DNA from: an uncultured Collinsella sp. | GTDB taxonomy: Bacteria > Actinomycetota > Coriobacteriia > Coriobacteriales > Coriobacteriaceae | Assembly: GCA_934621295.1 (NCBI GenBank) | Contig: CAKTVB010000002.1 | Coordinates: 248,001-312,000, forward strand | Reading direction: 5' to 3' | Length of the DNA stretch: 64,000 bases | Shown: piece after piece, positions 11,168 to 19,464 of the stretch | Layout: every line of letters begins with the position of its first letter | Numbering within the stretch: the first letter of the stretch is position 1 | The notes under the pieces: model-generated | Databases searched by the model: none | Told to the model about the DNA's origin: nothing | The model's input: the letters and a program-made list of their open reading frames with translations, nothing else | Program-made: the position numbers and the translations under genes

Positions 11168-11197
11168 AAAAGCCCGGACCTCAGATGGAGTCCGGGC
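11168..11197 (-). terminator. Terminator or attenuator between ppsR and ppdK
   Basis: On the minus strand GCCCGGAC, a ten-base loop and GTCCGGGC (eight perfect pairs) are followed by TTTT. It lies 113 bases past the ppsR stop and only about 50 bases before the ppdK start. It either ends ppsR transcription or acts in a ppdK leader, since a TATGAT box lies just upstream of it (about 11206-11211). Confidence 0.7.
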
Positions 11198-11221
11198 AAT
11201 TAGCATCATAGGCAAAAACCT

Positions 11222-11235
11222 ACGAAATCTTTCGT
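11222..11235. promoter_or_regulatory. Perfect palindrome upstream of ppdK
   Basis: ACGAAA-TC-TTTCGT is a perfect 14-base palindrome of the size of a dimeric repressor or activator site. It lies about ten bases upstream of a possible -10 box (TATGAT on the minus strand). A second small inverted repeat, GTAAC-GAAA-GTTAC, lies at 11259-11272. The rest of this 190-base gap shows no coding potential. Confidence 0.35.
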
Positions 11236-11310
11236 ATTACCTTACATGACCCGTGACCGTAACGAAAGTTACCGTAAACGGCTATACATGTGGTTACTTG
11301 ATGTAGATAC

Positions 11311-12180
11311 CTATTTTGAATTTCTTCTAGCTCTGGCCGCTCGAGCTGCTTGAACAGCTTCAAGGTGGTCAATAATTTCGGCAGCAGACTCTTCGATTGC
11401 CTTTCGGTCGGTACGAATAACAAAGCAACCCAGGCGTTTCATCAATTTATGGGCTTCTTCCATCTCTTGATTAATAGACTCTGGATCAGAATAAGAAGAA
11501 GCCCAGGCACGCGAATAGTCATCCCCCAATCGACGGTCGCGAATATCGGCGATGACATTCGTTGTAGAAAGGAGTCCAAACAGCCTCATGGGATCGACCT
11601 CAAAGATCGACTGAGGTGGCTCCATCTCAAGCGCAAGGGGAATATTGGCAACGCGATATCCCTGAAAGGCAAGGTACATAGAAAGTGGAGTTTTAGAAGT
11701 ACGGGAAATGCCCAGCAAGACGATATCGGCATCACGAATGTCGTCGGCTCCCCTGCCGTCATCATGCTCAACAAAATACTCCATCGCCTCGATGCGCTTG
11801 AAATATCTTTGATCGGTTCGATGAATTGTACCGGGGATACCATGGGGTTCTTTGCCGGTAAGCTGAGAGATAATGCAGGTTGCAGGACCCATCAAATCAA
11901 CGTTAGGGATATTCCTGTTCATGCATTCTTCCATCACCGCGTGGCGTAAGTCGGTATTAACAATCGTATGGAATACCGCGCAATTCACACGTTGCTTTGA
12001 GTGCAAATCGAGATAAGAAGCCACCTGGGAGACATCCGTGACTTTAGGTAAACGCGAAATGCGGATGCACCCTTCGTCAAACTGACCCGCGGCGGCAAGC
12101 ACGACCTCGCAAGCCGTATCGCCAAGGGAATCGGAAATAACATGAACGATGGGTGTTGTTTCGTCAAAACTGTCCGGCAT
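11311..12180 (-). CDS. ppsR: PPDK regulatory protein (DUF299 kinase/pyrophosphorylase)
   Basis: This bifunctional enzyme uses ADP to phosphorylate, and phosphate to dephosphorylate, a Thr next to the catalytic His of pyruvate phosphate dikinase or PEP synthase. It has 289 residues. Family features are VHVISDSLGDTACEV at the N-terminus, the P-loop-like GISRTSKTPLSMYLA, and the central DLMGP block. ATG at 12180 is chosen because AAAGGGGG lies six bases upstream; an in-frame start at 12231 lacks this. The adjacent ppdK has the matching T-S-H target, so PPDK rather than PEP synthase is the probable substrate. Confidence 0.94.
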   Translation of the reverse strand: MPDSFDETTPIVHVISDSLGDTACEVVLAAAGQFDEGCIRISRLPKVTDVSQVASYLDLHSKQRVNCAVFHTIVNTDLRHAVMEECMNRNIPNVDLMGPATCIISQLTGKEPHGIPGTIHRTDQRYFKRIEAMEYFVEHDDGRGADDIRDADIVLLGISRTSKTPLSMYLAFQGYRVANIPLALEMEPPQSIFEVDPMRLFGLLSTTNVIADIRDRRLGDDYSRAWASSYSDPESINQEMEEAHKLMKRLGCFVIRTDRKAIEESAAEIIDHLEAVQAARAARARRNSK

Positions 12181-12266
12181 TATTGCCCCCTTTATCCTCT
12201 TACTGGATACAACTGACATAGTACCCCGCATTAAGGCGTTAAACCGTTCAGGTTCAGGTGGCCGGA

Positions 12267-12310
12267 ATAAAACGAAAGCGAATTGCTCAAATATCGAGCA
12301 ATTCGCTTTC
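12267..12310 (-). terminator. Strong terminator after glyS
   Basis: CGAAAGCGAATTGCTC pairs perfectly with GAGCAATTCGCTTTCG (16 base pairs, seven-base loop). On the minus strand TTTTA follows the stem. It cleanly separates glyQS from ppsR. Confidence 0.92.
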
Positions 12311-12333
12311 GTATCAAAATATGTCGAAACAAA

Positions 12334-14427
12334 TTACTTTCGAGCAAGCTCCCCCATATCCGCAACATCATGGAAAACAGCAACGAAGCGATTGAGCAGT
12401 CGAAGTCGGTTGTTCTTAATCGATTCGTCTTCATCCATTACGAGAACATCGTCAAAGAAGCGGTCGATCGGCTCGCGCAGTTCGGCGAGAGCCGAGATAA
12501 CCTCGGCATAGGAAGAGGAATCAATCGCTGCATGCACCTTATCTTGAGCGGCGTCGGTGGCAAGAAGAAGGTCACGCTCCACCGGCAAGAGAGAGGCATC
12601 GTCAACATCCAGGCCCAGCGACGAATCAGCCAGATGGCTTGCACGCGCATAGGCCGTAGCAAGATTCTCAAAAGTCTCAGCATCGTTAGCGCGGGCATCG
12701 TCAAGCGCATGGGCAAGCGCAAAGAAATCGACAGGAGCCTCGATAGTACCGTGCGAAACTGCGGCAACCGTATCAGAGTTAATCTTCGCATCGCGAGCAA
12801 TCTGCTCCATACGCCCCTTGATAAAGGCGCAGATATCCTGCGCAACCTCAGGTTTATTAAACGAGAGGCCCTGCTCAAGATAGGCATCAAGAGCGGCATC
12901 GACCGAAGCAGCGTAGCCGCAGTGCAAACGATCTGCCAAGATGTTGATAACACCAATTGCGGAACGACGCAGCGCGAACGGGTCCTTGGAACCGGTCGGA
13001 GGCTCGCCAATGGCAAACATGCCGGCGATGGTATCCAGCTTATCGGCAACAGCGACAACGCAGCCAGCAAGACCACAGGGAAGATCATCACCGGCAAAAC
13101 GAGGACGATAATGATCGCGAATAGCCTCGGCGACCTCATCGGATTCACCGGCCGCCTTCGCATAGTAACCACCCATGACACCCTGCTGGTTGGTGAACTC
13201 CACAACGGCAGAGGAAACAAGGTCGGCTTTGGCAAAATGGGCAGCACGCTGAGCATCGGATGCAACATGGGCGCCGATGCGTGCCTCACGGCAAATTGCC
13301 AAGGAAAGCGATTCGATACGCTCCGTCTTCTGCAGAACGTTGCCGAGCTTTTCCTGGAAGGCAACGCTTGCGAGACGGGAGCGGAAGGTCTCAAGCGAAA
13401 CCTTAAGATCCTCGTCATAGAAGAACTTGGCATCATAGAGACGAGCACGAACAACACGCTCGTTGCCATCGATGACTCGCTCGTTGTTCTCGGGCTTAGT
13501 GTTGGAAACAACGACAAACTCGCGCGTCAGATTTCCGTTCGCATCATAAATGGGGAAATAGCGCTGATTGGAAAGCATCGATTCGCAAATAATCTCATGC
13601 GGAACAGCAAGGAATTCCTCGTCGAAAACGCCAACGAGAACCGTGGGCCACTCACAAAGATTGACAACCTCGTCAAAGACCTTCTTGGGCGTATCAACAT
13701 GGGCACCGGAGCGTTCTGCTTCAATCTGAGCAATACCGTCCAAAATAACCTTGCGACGACGTTCGGCAGACAAAACGCCATGCTCTTCGAGAACGTGCTC
13801 ATAGACGGCAGGACAAGCGACAACATGGTCACCGGGGCTCAAGACGCGATGACCGCGAGTCGTGTTGGAGCTAGTGACATCCGCGTAGCGCACCGGAACG
13901 ACCTGATCGCCCAGAAGAGAGCAAATCCAACGGATGGGACGAACAAACGTCGCGCTCTCGGCGCCCCAGCGCTGGGAACGGTAATTGGGCCACTCAAGCG
14001 AGGAAATCACATTCTCGGCAAGTGCGCTCAAAATAGGCTGAGCGGGAGCTGCAGGAACAAAGCGCTCGGCAAAAACATACTCGCGACCATCGGTATCCTC
14101 ACGACGCACAAGGTCAGAAGCCTCAACGCCGCACTTGCGCGCAAAGCCGCACGCTGCCTTGGTGGGAGCCCCAGACTCATCGAAAGCGATATTAGCAGCG
14201 GGGCCACGCTTGACCTCATGGACCTCTTCGGTCTCGGTTGCAACATCGGCAATGACCGCACCAAGCCTGCGTGGAGAGGTGATGATCTTGATATCGCCGT
14301 GAGCGAGACCGGCATCATCAAGGCCTTTGGCCAAAAGCTCACGATACTGCTTCGAGGCGTGAATGAGCGGAGCGGAGGGCATCTCCTCGGTTCCAATTTC
14401 GAGCAGGAAGTCTTTCTTTTCAGACAT
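12334..14427 (-). CDS. glyS: Glycine-tRNA ligase, beta subunit
   Basis: This is the beta chain of the bacterial alpha2-beta2 glycyl-tRNA synthetase, which binds tRNA-Gly. Its 697 residues match the family. The N-terminus FLLEIGTEEMPSAPL, the block RGHRVLSPG and the YYAKAAGESDEVAEAI and KDPFALRR motifs are typical, and the C-terminal anticodon-binding region ends with RLLNRF. The ATG at 14427 has AAGGAGG about ten bases upstream, within the glyQ stop region. It lies five bases after glyQ and is clearly co-translated. A very long open frame on the opposite strand is a codon-bias shadow. Confidence 0.97.
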   Translation of the reverse strand: MSEKKDFLLEIGTEEMPSAPLIHASKQYRELLAKGLDDAGLAHGDIKIITSPRRLGAVIADVATETEEVHEVKRGPAANIAFDESGAPTKAACGFARKCGVEASDLVRREDTDGREYVFAERFVPAAPAQPILSALAENVISSLEWPNYRSQRWGAESATFVRPIRWICSLLGDQVVPVRYADVTSSNTTRGHRVLSPGDHVVACPAVYEHVLEEHGVLSAERRRKVILDGIAQIEAERSGAHVDTPKKVFDEVVNLCEWPTVLVGVFDEEFLAVPHEIICESMLSNQRYFPIYDANGNLTREFVVVSNTKPENNERVIDGNERVVRARLYDAKFFYDEDLKVSLETFRSRLASVAFQEKLGNVLQKTERIESLSLAICREARIGAHVASDAQRAAHFAKADLVSSAVVEFTNQQGVMGGYYAKAAGESDEVAEAIRDHYRPRFAGDDLPCGLAGCVVAVADKLDTIAGMFAIGEPPTGSKDPFALRRSAIGVINILADRLHCGYAASVDAALDAYLEQGLSFNKPEVAQDICAFIKGRMEQIARDAKINSDTVAAVSHGTIEAPVDFFALAHALDDARANDAETFENLATAYARASHLADSSLGLDVDDASLLPVERDLLLATDAAQDKVHAAIDSSSYAEVISALAELREPIDRFFDDVLVMDEDESIKNNRLRLLNRFVAVFHDVADMGELARK

Positions 14428-14432
14428 CGTTT

Positions 14433-15344
14433 CTATGCCTCCTTCTGGGACGAAGCGTTATCGGCGGAGCCACCGGCCACTTCGGCGAGATAGGACTCGC
14501 AGCAGGCCTTCGCGATGGCGCGAACGCGAAGAATATAATTGGCGCGCTCGACAGCGGATAGAGCTCCGCGAGCGTCGAGGATATTGAATGCATGGCTGCA
14601 CTTCATGACGCAATCATATGCGGGGAGCGGCAGTTTACGATCAAGACAGGAGTGGCACTCGGCCTCGTAATCATCGAACTTCTGGCGCATCATATCGATA
14701 TTTGCAACCTCGAAGTTATAAGCCGAGAACTCGCGCTCGTTTTCGAGGAAGACATTTCCGTAGGTCATGGGAGTGCCGTCGGGCAGGTAGCTCCACACGA
14801 TGTCGTATACGGAATTAACACCTTGAACGTACATGGCAATGCGCTCAAGACCATAGGTGATCTCGACTGGAACGGGGTTGACCTCGATTCCGCCCACCTG
14901 CTGGAAATAAGTGAACTGGGTGACCTCCATGCCGTTGAGCCAGACTTCCCAGCCAAGACCCCAGGCGCCAAGCGTCGGACTCTCCCAGTCATCTTCGACG
15001 AAGCGCACATCATGCTCGTTCGGATCCAAGCCGATAGCCGCCAAAGATTCAAGATAAAGCTCCTGGCTGTTAACGGGCGAAGGTTTGATAAGAACCTGGA
15101 ACTGATAGTAATGCTGCATACGGTTAGGGTTCTCGCCGTAACGACCGTCGGCAGGGCGACGGCACGGCTGAGCGTAACAGGCCCTCCAAGAGTCTTTACC
15201 CAAGGAACGAAGCAGGGTTGCGGTATGGAACGTGCCCGCACCGACCTCGGAGTCATACGGCTGCATGATGACACAGCCTTGCTTTCCCCAATACTGTTGG
15301 AGACGCAAGATGATTTCTTGGAACGTAAGAGCGTTTTTCTCCAT
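14433..15344 (-). CDS. glyQ: Glycine-tRNA ligase, alpha subunit
   Basis: This is the catalytic chain that activates glycine. Its 303 residues contain the characteristic start TFQEIILRLQQYWGKQGC, QPYDSEVGAGTFHTAT, RRPADGRYGENPNR and WEVWLNGMEVTQFTYFQQ. The ATG at 15344 has GGGGATCTAGGGC upstream. The 108 bases between it and lepB carry no T-box signature (no specifier hairpin or T-box sequence is visible), so glycine-tRNA control through a T-box is not supported. A promoter is probably present there but none stands out. Confidence 0.98.
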   Translation of the reverse strand: MEKNALTFQEIILRLQQYWGKQGCVIMQPYDSEVGAGTFHTATLLRSLGKDSWRACYAQPCRRPADGRYGENPNRMQHYYQFQVLIKPSPVNSQELYLESLAAIGLDPNEHDVRFVEDDWESPTLGAWGLGWEVWLNGMEVTQFTYFQQVGGIEVNPVPVEITYGLERIAMYVQGVNSVYDIVWSYLPDGTPMTYGNVFLENEREFSAYNFEVANIDMMRQKFDDYEAECHSCLDRKLPLPAYDCVMKCSHAFNILDARGALSAVERANYILRVRAIAKACCESYLAEVAGGSADNASSQKEA

Positions 15345-15452
15345 GCCCTAGATCCCCTCGATTCACGATCGGTTCATACGGTTTGCTATGGTAGCCCAAG
15401 TGCAGAGCGAATACGTGCAGCTCGGGTTAACTTTTAGGATGATGCGCTATTT

Positions 15453-16013
15453 CTACAGGGTGCCGAAGCGGTTGAAGGGCCAGTAGCGCAAAACAGCCAC
15501 ACCGATGATGTTCTTCTGGCTCACCGGTCCAAAATAGCGAGAATCGGCGGAGTTCTCACGGTTGTCGCCCATAACCCAAACGCTGCCTTCGGGCACCGTA
15601 TACGGAAATGTCATCGTGGCCCCATCGGCCTGCGCGGCAAGTGGCCACGACTCCCCCGTTGCATACGGTTCATCGAGCGCCACGCCGTCAACATACAGAA
15701 CCCCGTCTTTCATATCGACGGTCTGTCCTCCAAGTGCAACAACTCGTTTGACGAGCACATCGTGCTCAGAGCTGGAATCGGGGTTATGGAAGACGACGAT
15801 ATCCCCCGCGCGCACTCCTCGACCGAGCTCAACCGTCACCTTTTCGGCGAGAACTTGGTCGCCAATCTCAATGGTAGACTCCATCGATCCCGTGGGAACC
15901 ACATACGGTTCAATAATAAAAGAGCGAATGACAAACGTTGCAACACAGGCAATCGCAATGACGATCAACCATTCGGCAAGACCTCGGAGGAAAGAACCGT
16001 TATGCGGCGTCAC
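15453..16013 (-). CDS. lepB: Signal peptidase I
   Basis: This membrane serine protease removes signal peptides from exported proteins at the outer face of the membrane. Its 186 residues are a normal Gram-positive size. A single N-terminal membrane helix (about 12-30, LIVIAIACVATFVI) precedes the catalytic box with Ser in VPTGSMESTI and the general base Lys in VLVKRVVALGG. VMGDNRENSADSRYFGP is the conserved box E. The GTG at 16013 follows TTGGAG at five bases. It is the last gene of the rpsP-khpA-rimM-trmD-lepB operon, 17 bases after trmD. Confidence 0.96.
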   Translation of the reverse strand: MTPHNGSFLRGLAEWLIVIAIACVATFVIRSFIIEPYVVPTGSMESTIEIGDQVLAEKVTVELGRGVRAGDIVVFHNPDSSSEHDVLVKRVVALGGQTVDMKDGVLYVDGVALDEPYATGESWPLAAQADGATMTFPYTVPEGSVWVMGDNRENSADSRYFGPVSQKNIIGVAVLRYWPFNRFGTL

Positions 16014-16030
16014 GATGGCTCCAATTCTCG

Positions 16031-16789
16031 TTATTCATAGGGAATACCATGATATCGTTCGATGAGTTCACGGGCAAAACGAGCCTCTTCCGGTAAAAGA
16101 TCGGCCGTGTCGATAAGGTCGGGACGCCAGCGACAAGTACGCTCAATGGCATTCTTTCGTCTCCATGCATCGACTTTGGCGTGATCGCCCGAAAGGAGAA
16201 CGTCGGGAACACTGCCGCCGTTAAACGTTGCCGGACGCGTGTACTGTTCATATTCCAAGAGCCCGCCACCTGCCTGCGTCGCAAAGGACTCATCGACATT
16301 TGACATCTCATCGCCAAGTGCTCCCGGCAAAAGGCGAACGACGGAGTCGGCAACAACCATTGCCGGAAGCTCGCCGCCGGTCAAAACATAATCACCGATG
16401 CTCAAACGCTCATCGGCATAATCATATGCACGCTCGTCCATGCCTTCATAGCGACCGCAAACCATCAAGATTCGCTCCTCATGCGAGAGTCGCTCGGCAA
16501 CATGTTGATCAAAAGGGGCGCCACAAGGTGTGAAAAAGATGACATGGGGACGAGGTCCCGTAGAGGCGATATCCTCGATGGCACAAGCCAAGGGCTCAAC
16601 TTTCATAAGCATGCCCTGTCCGCCACCGTAAGGCTCGTCATCTACCGTACGATGACGGTCGTGCGTCCAGTCCCGCAGGTTATATGCATGAAATTGAAAG
16701 AGCCCTGATGTCTTAGCGCGACCCAAAATGGATGTCGACATCACGGTGTCGAACATCTCGGGGAAGACGGAAAGTGTTTCGATAATCAT
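16031..16789 (-). CDS. trmD: tRNA (guanine-N1-)-methyltransferase TrmD
   Basis: This SPOUT methyltransferase uses S-adenosylmethionine to make m1G37 next to the anticodon, which prevents frameshifting. Its 252 residues are standard. Visible motifs are the start IETLSVFPEMFDTVM, DDEPYGGGQGMLMK, the FTPCGAPFDQ block, CGRYEGMDERAYDYADERLS and the trefoil-knot segment IGDYVLTGGELPAM. The start overlaps the rimM stop by one base (TGATG). Confidence 0.97.
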   Translation of the reverse strand: MIIETLSVFPEMFDTVMSTSILGRAKTSGLFQFHAYNLRDWTHDRHRTVDDEPYGGGQGMLMKVEPLACAIEDIASTGPRPHVIFFTPCGAPFDQHVAERLSHEERILMVCGRYEGMDERAYDYADERLSIGDYVLTGGELPAMVVADSVVRLLPGALGDEMSNVDESFATQAGGGLLEYEQYTRPATFNGGSVPDVLLSGDHAKVDAWRRKNAIERTCRWRPDLIDTADLLPEEARFARELIERYHGIPYE

Positions 16790-17322
16790 CAGGCGTCCTC
16801 ACGTTCGCTCTCGGTAACGATACCGTCCATGATGGAAGTATGGATGGGGCCGTCATCGGGAATCGAATCAATCACCTCATCGATGACAGGAATGAGGAGC
16901 TCCCCAAAAGGACCCTCGTCGATAGTCCAAACATCATTTGCCGGTGTACAGATGACTTCGGTAATAACGCCAAGATAGCCGTAGCGGGCATCTTGGACCC
17001 TTCTTCCAATCAGATCATCTATTGCATGATCGAGGGGCGAAAGATCCAGATCGTCTTCGGCCACAAGAACATAGCATCCGGCAATTGCCTCGGCAGCATC
17101 GAGCGAATCGACGCCGCTAAATGAAACGAGCGCTTCAGAGCCACCGCACGAAAGGGAGGTAATCGAACAGAACCGATCTCGATCAAGCGCGGGCGGCGTC
17201 AGAGCACACATGAGCCCTTTTTCCAAAAGGAAGGGAAGGCCTCGTAGCGGAGCTACGAGAACCTCCCCTTTGGACCCGTGCGGACGTACCACACGAGCTA
17301 TATTTCGATAACGAACAGTCAA
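16789..17322 (-). CDS. rimM: Ribosome maturation factor RimM
   Basis: RimM binds S19 and helps mature the 30S head. It has about 177 residues, with an N-terminal beta-barrel (IARVVRPHGSKGEVLVAP) and a C-terminal PRC-barrel (DDLIGRRVQDARYGYLG, then the ELLIPV block). The start is taken as TTG at 17322, four bases after the khpA stop, because this gives the usual RimM N-terminus. A longer frame to 17415 runs wholly inside khpA and is unlikely. It is translated between khpA and trmD with minimal spacing, the conserved order for the operon. Confidence 0.93.
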   Translation of the reverse strand: MTVRYRNIARVVRPHGSKGEVLVAPLRGLPFLLEKGLMCALTPPALDRDRFCSITSLSCGGSEALVSFSGVDSLDAAEAIAGCYVLVAEDDLDLSPLDHAIDDLIGRRVQDARYGYLGVITEVICTPANDVWTIDEGPFGELLIPVIDEVIDSIPDDGPIHTSIMDGIVTESEREDA

Positions 17323-17326
17323 GGCT

Positions 17327-17632
17327 TTATCCCAAGACTTCGACTTCGACTGACGTACCAAGACGTGCGGCAAGAGCACGTGCGAGCGTGCGAACCGCCT
17401 TGATGGTGCGGCCATGACGACCGATCACCTTCGCGACATCAGGTTCGGCAACGCTAACTTCAATCGTGGAGGAATCCTCGCCGTCGATAACCTCAAGGCT
17501 CACGGAATCGGCATCATCGACGATGTTAACAACGAGATACTCTACCAAATCGGCAATGCGATCGGAGACCATCTCCTCGTCAGCGCTCGAAACCTCAAGC
17601 TCATCCTCGATTGCGTTGAGCTCCTCGGACAA
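17327..17632 (-). CDS. khpA: KhpA-type KH-domain RNA-binding protein
   Basis: KhpA is a small KH-domain RNA-binding protein that, with KhpB/Jag, influences cell elongation and small-RNA biology in Gram-positives. Its 101 residues are longer than the usual 75-80 because of an acidic N-terminal stretch (about 1-25, EELNAIEDELEVSSADEE). The KH core runs from LVEYLVVNIVDD to the end, with the GxxG loop as GRHG in VAKVIGRHGRTIKAVR. The TTG start at 17632 has AGGAG five bases upstream, within the rpsP stop region. Co-transcription with ribosomal and tRNA-modification genes fits an RNA role. Confidence 0.92.
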   Translation of the reverse strand: MSEELNAIEDELEVSSADEEMVSDRIADLVEYLVVNIVDDADSVSLEVIDGEDSSTIEVSVAEPDVAKVIGRHGRTIKAVRTLARALAARLGTSVEVEVLG

Positions 17633-17634
17633 CG

Positions 17635-17988
17635 TTACTCCTCGGTAGCCTCAGCGGCCTCAGCGGCAGCCTCGGCGGCCTTCTTGGCCTCCTCAGCTTC
17701 GCGAGCGAGCTGCTTCTTGGACTTCTTGGGGGCAGCAGCGGCCTTCTCGCCCTCGTTGGCGGCCTTCACCAGAGCGGCAACAGCGTCGGTGAGCTGAGCA
17801 CCCTTGGTCTGCCAGTCAGCGATCTTCTCAAGATCGAGATTGATGGTCTTGGGCGTGGTCAGCGGATTGTAACGGCCGACCTCCTCGATCAGACGACCAT
17901 CGCGCGGGCTGCGAGAATCAGCAACGACAACGCGGTAGTACGGACGCTTTTTAGAACCATGACGAGCGAGGCGGATTTTGACTGCCAA
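17635..17988 (-). CDS. rpsP: 30S ribosomal protein S16
   Basis: This 30S assembly protein has 117 residues and starts at TTG 17988 with a perfect GGAGGAG six bases upstream; the mature start reads AVKIRLARHGSKKRPYYRVV, the textbook S16 N-terminus. The conserved fold ends near residue 80, and about 35 residues of Ala/Lys/Glu-rich tail follow (APKKSKKQLAREAEEAKKAA onward). It is the first gene of the operon, so its TTG start helps set the output. A longer open frame upstream to 18114 is leader sequence and not supported as coding. Confidence 0.96.
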   Translation of the reverse strand: MAVKIRLARHGSKKRPYYRVVVADSRSPRDGRLIEEVGRYNPLTTPKTINLDLEKIADWQTKGAQLTDAVAALVKAANEGEKAAAAPKKSKKQLAREAEEAKKAAEAAAEAAEATEE

Positions 17989-18114
17989 TGAAAACTCCTC
18001 CAACCAAGCAGCTGAGCTGCAACAACAAACAAACGATTTGTAATGATACGCCATCATTCGGAGCAGGTGAAGTCGTGAGAGAAACTTCTTCGGTATGAAC
18101 GACAGCGTTTTCAT

Positions 18115-18142
18115 ATCTTACCCATGAATTGACAAAATGCAA
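18115..18142 (-). promoter_or_regulatory. Promoter for the rpsP operon
   Basis: On the minus strand TTGCAT (-35) and TAAGAT (-10) are 16 bases apart. It faces away from dinB. The transcript would carry a leader of about 120 bases that contains a GCAGCT-C-AGCTGC inverted repeat shortly before the rpsP ribosome site. Confidence 0.5.
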
Positions 18143-18162
18143 GGGTTTCCACGTAATCGCGC

Positions 18163-18168
18163 TATACT
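18163..18168 (+). promoter_or_regulatory. -10 box for dinB, leaderless mRNA likely
   Basis: TATACT lies six bases before the dinB ATG, so a start site at normal distance falls on or next to the A of the start codon. No Shine-Dalgarno is present (TTGCACT precedes ATG). No good -35 lies 16-18 bases upstream; a TTGACA is present but 28 bases away. Confidence 0.45.
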
Positions 18169-18174
18169 TGCACT

Positions 18175-19464
18175 ATGGATACCGAACATACATACGATTT
18201 AAACCATGCATTCGATTCGCTATTCGGCGTATGGAATGGACCCGCTATCGGACTTTTAGATCTTGACGCCTTCTTTGCGAGTGTGGAGCAGCTTGACCAT
18301 CCCGAATGGCGAGGCAAGCCCGTCATTGTGGGAGGATCTCCCGAATCGCGCGGGGTGGTATCGACTGCATCCTATGAGGCGCGCACGTTCGGAGTTCACT
18401 CCGCAATGTCCTCTGCGCAGGCGCAGCGACTCTGTCCCGATGCGATTTGGACAACGGGCCATTTCGCTCGATATCGGGAGATGAGTGCGCGGGTCATGGC
18501 GATTCTCGCCAATGAGACCCCTTACGTTGACCAGGTATCGATCGATGAAGCTTTCTTCGATGTCACACCTGGTAGATTCAACACCGAAAACCCCGTCGAT
18601 ATCTGCAAACGCATCTCGACGCGCGTCTCCGAACTTGGGATCACCTGCTCCATCGGGCTTGGATCGAGTAAAACGGTCGCCAAAATCGCAAGTGAGCGCG
18701 ATAAGCCCCGTGGACTGACAATTGTACTGCCAGGAACTGAGCGGGCGTTTTTAAACCCCTTACCGGTGCGCGCGATGAGCGGAATTGGAGCCGCCGCAGA
18801 GCGCATGCTCAACGATCGCGGCATACGAACGCTTGGCGCCATTGCAACCGCACGGCAAAGCGATTTGATTGCGGTATTTGGAATAAACGCAGACCTTATG
18901 CGCCAGCGTGCTCGAGGGGAAGAGGCCAGCGCGGTATCCCCTATCGACGCGCCTGAGGATGTCAAATCGGTAAGCAACGAGCGAACCTTTGCACATGACC
19001 TCACCGATCAGGCGGACATAGAAGCAGCTATCGCACTGCTTGGGGAATCGATTGCGCGCCGCATGCGCCAAAAGGCCCTATTGGGCAGCACGGTAACTCT
19101 AAAACTAAAATACAGCTGGGGTACAGGGAAAACCATTCAGAGAAGGCTTCCCCACCCCACCGACGACGAAAACGTCTTTGTGCCCGTAGCACTCGACCTG
19201 CTTCCGTCGATTTGGTCTGAAGGCATGCATGTGCGCCTAGCGGGCCTTGGCATGAGCGATTTCAACAGCCCTAAAGAAGTTCAAACGGACCTCTTTTGCA
19301 CACTTGACGAACGCGGAGCGCAAACCTCCGAGCGACGCAAGCTGTCGGTGACGATGGACCAGGTGCGCGAGAAATTCGGCGAAGGGGCGGTAGGCTTTGG
19401 CCGTGCCGCCCGTTTCGATAGCGACGTTGTGCGAAAAGACAAGTTTTTGCACAACGAGGATTAG
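18175..19464 (+). CDS. dinB: DNA polymerase IV (Y-family)
   Basis: This is an error-prone translesion polymerase. Its 429 residues carry the Y-family catalytic acids in LLDLDAFFASVEQ and SIDEAFFDV, the PVIVGG and RGVVSTASYEAR blocks, the helix-hairpin-helix region around MSGIGAAAERMLNDRGI, and a little-finger domain to about 360. The ATG at 18175 has no ribosome site but a -10 box at leaderless distance. It is the only plus-strand gene in the first 42 kb. Its stop overlaps the rsfS stop tail to tail by four bases. No clear SOS box (GAAC-N4-GTTC type) was found in front of it. Confidence 0.95.
   Translation: MDTEHTYDLNHAFDSLFGVWNGPAIGLLDLDAFFASVEQLDHPEWRGKPVIVGGSPESRGVVSTASYEARTFGVHSAMSSAQAQRLCPDAIWTTGHFARYREMSARVMAILANETPYVDQVSIDEAFFDVTPGRFNTENPVDICKRISTRVSELGITCSIGLGSSKTVAKIASERDKPRGLTIVLPGTERAFLNPLPVRAMSGIGAAAERMLNDRGIRTLGAIATARQSDLIAVFGINADLMRQRARGEEASAVSPIDAPEDVKSVSNERTFAHDLTDQADIEAAIALLGESIARRMRQKALLGSTVTLKLKYSWGTGKTIQRRLPHPTDDENVFVPVALDLLPSIWSEGMHVRLAGLGMSDFNSPKEVQTDLFCTLDERGAQTSERRKLSVTMDQVREKFGEGAVGFGRAARFDSDVVRKDKFLHNED

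Noticed and set aside
12283..14493. A 736-codon open frame on the plus strand opposite glyS
   Set aside because: It is a shadow of glyS; the translation is low-quality and runs through the glyS terminator hairpin.
15345..15452. Glycine T-box before glyQ
   Set aside because: Only 108 bases are available and the conserved T-box sequence is absent.
17989..18114. Longer S16 start upstream
   Set aside because: The extra codons are not S16-like and the TTG at 17988 has a perfect ribosome site and gives the universal N-terminus.
18121..18200. SOS (LexA) box for dinB
   Set aside because: CGAACATACATACG near the start lacks the right half-site; it also lies inside the coding region.
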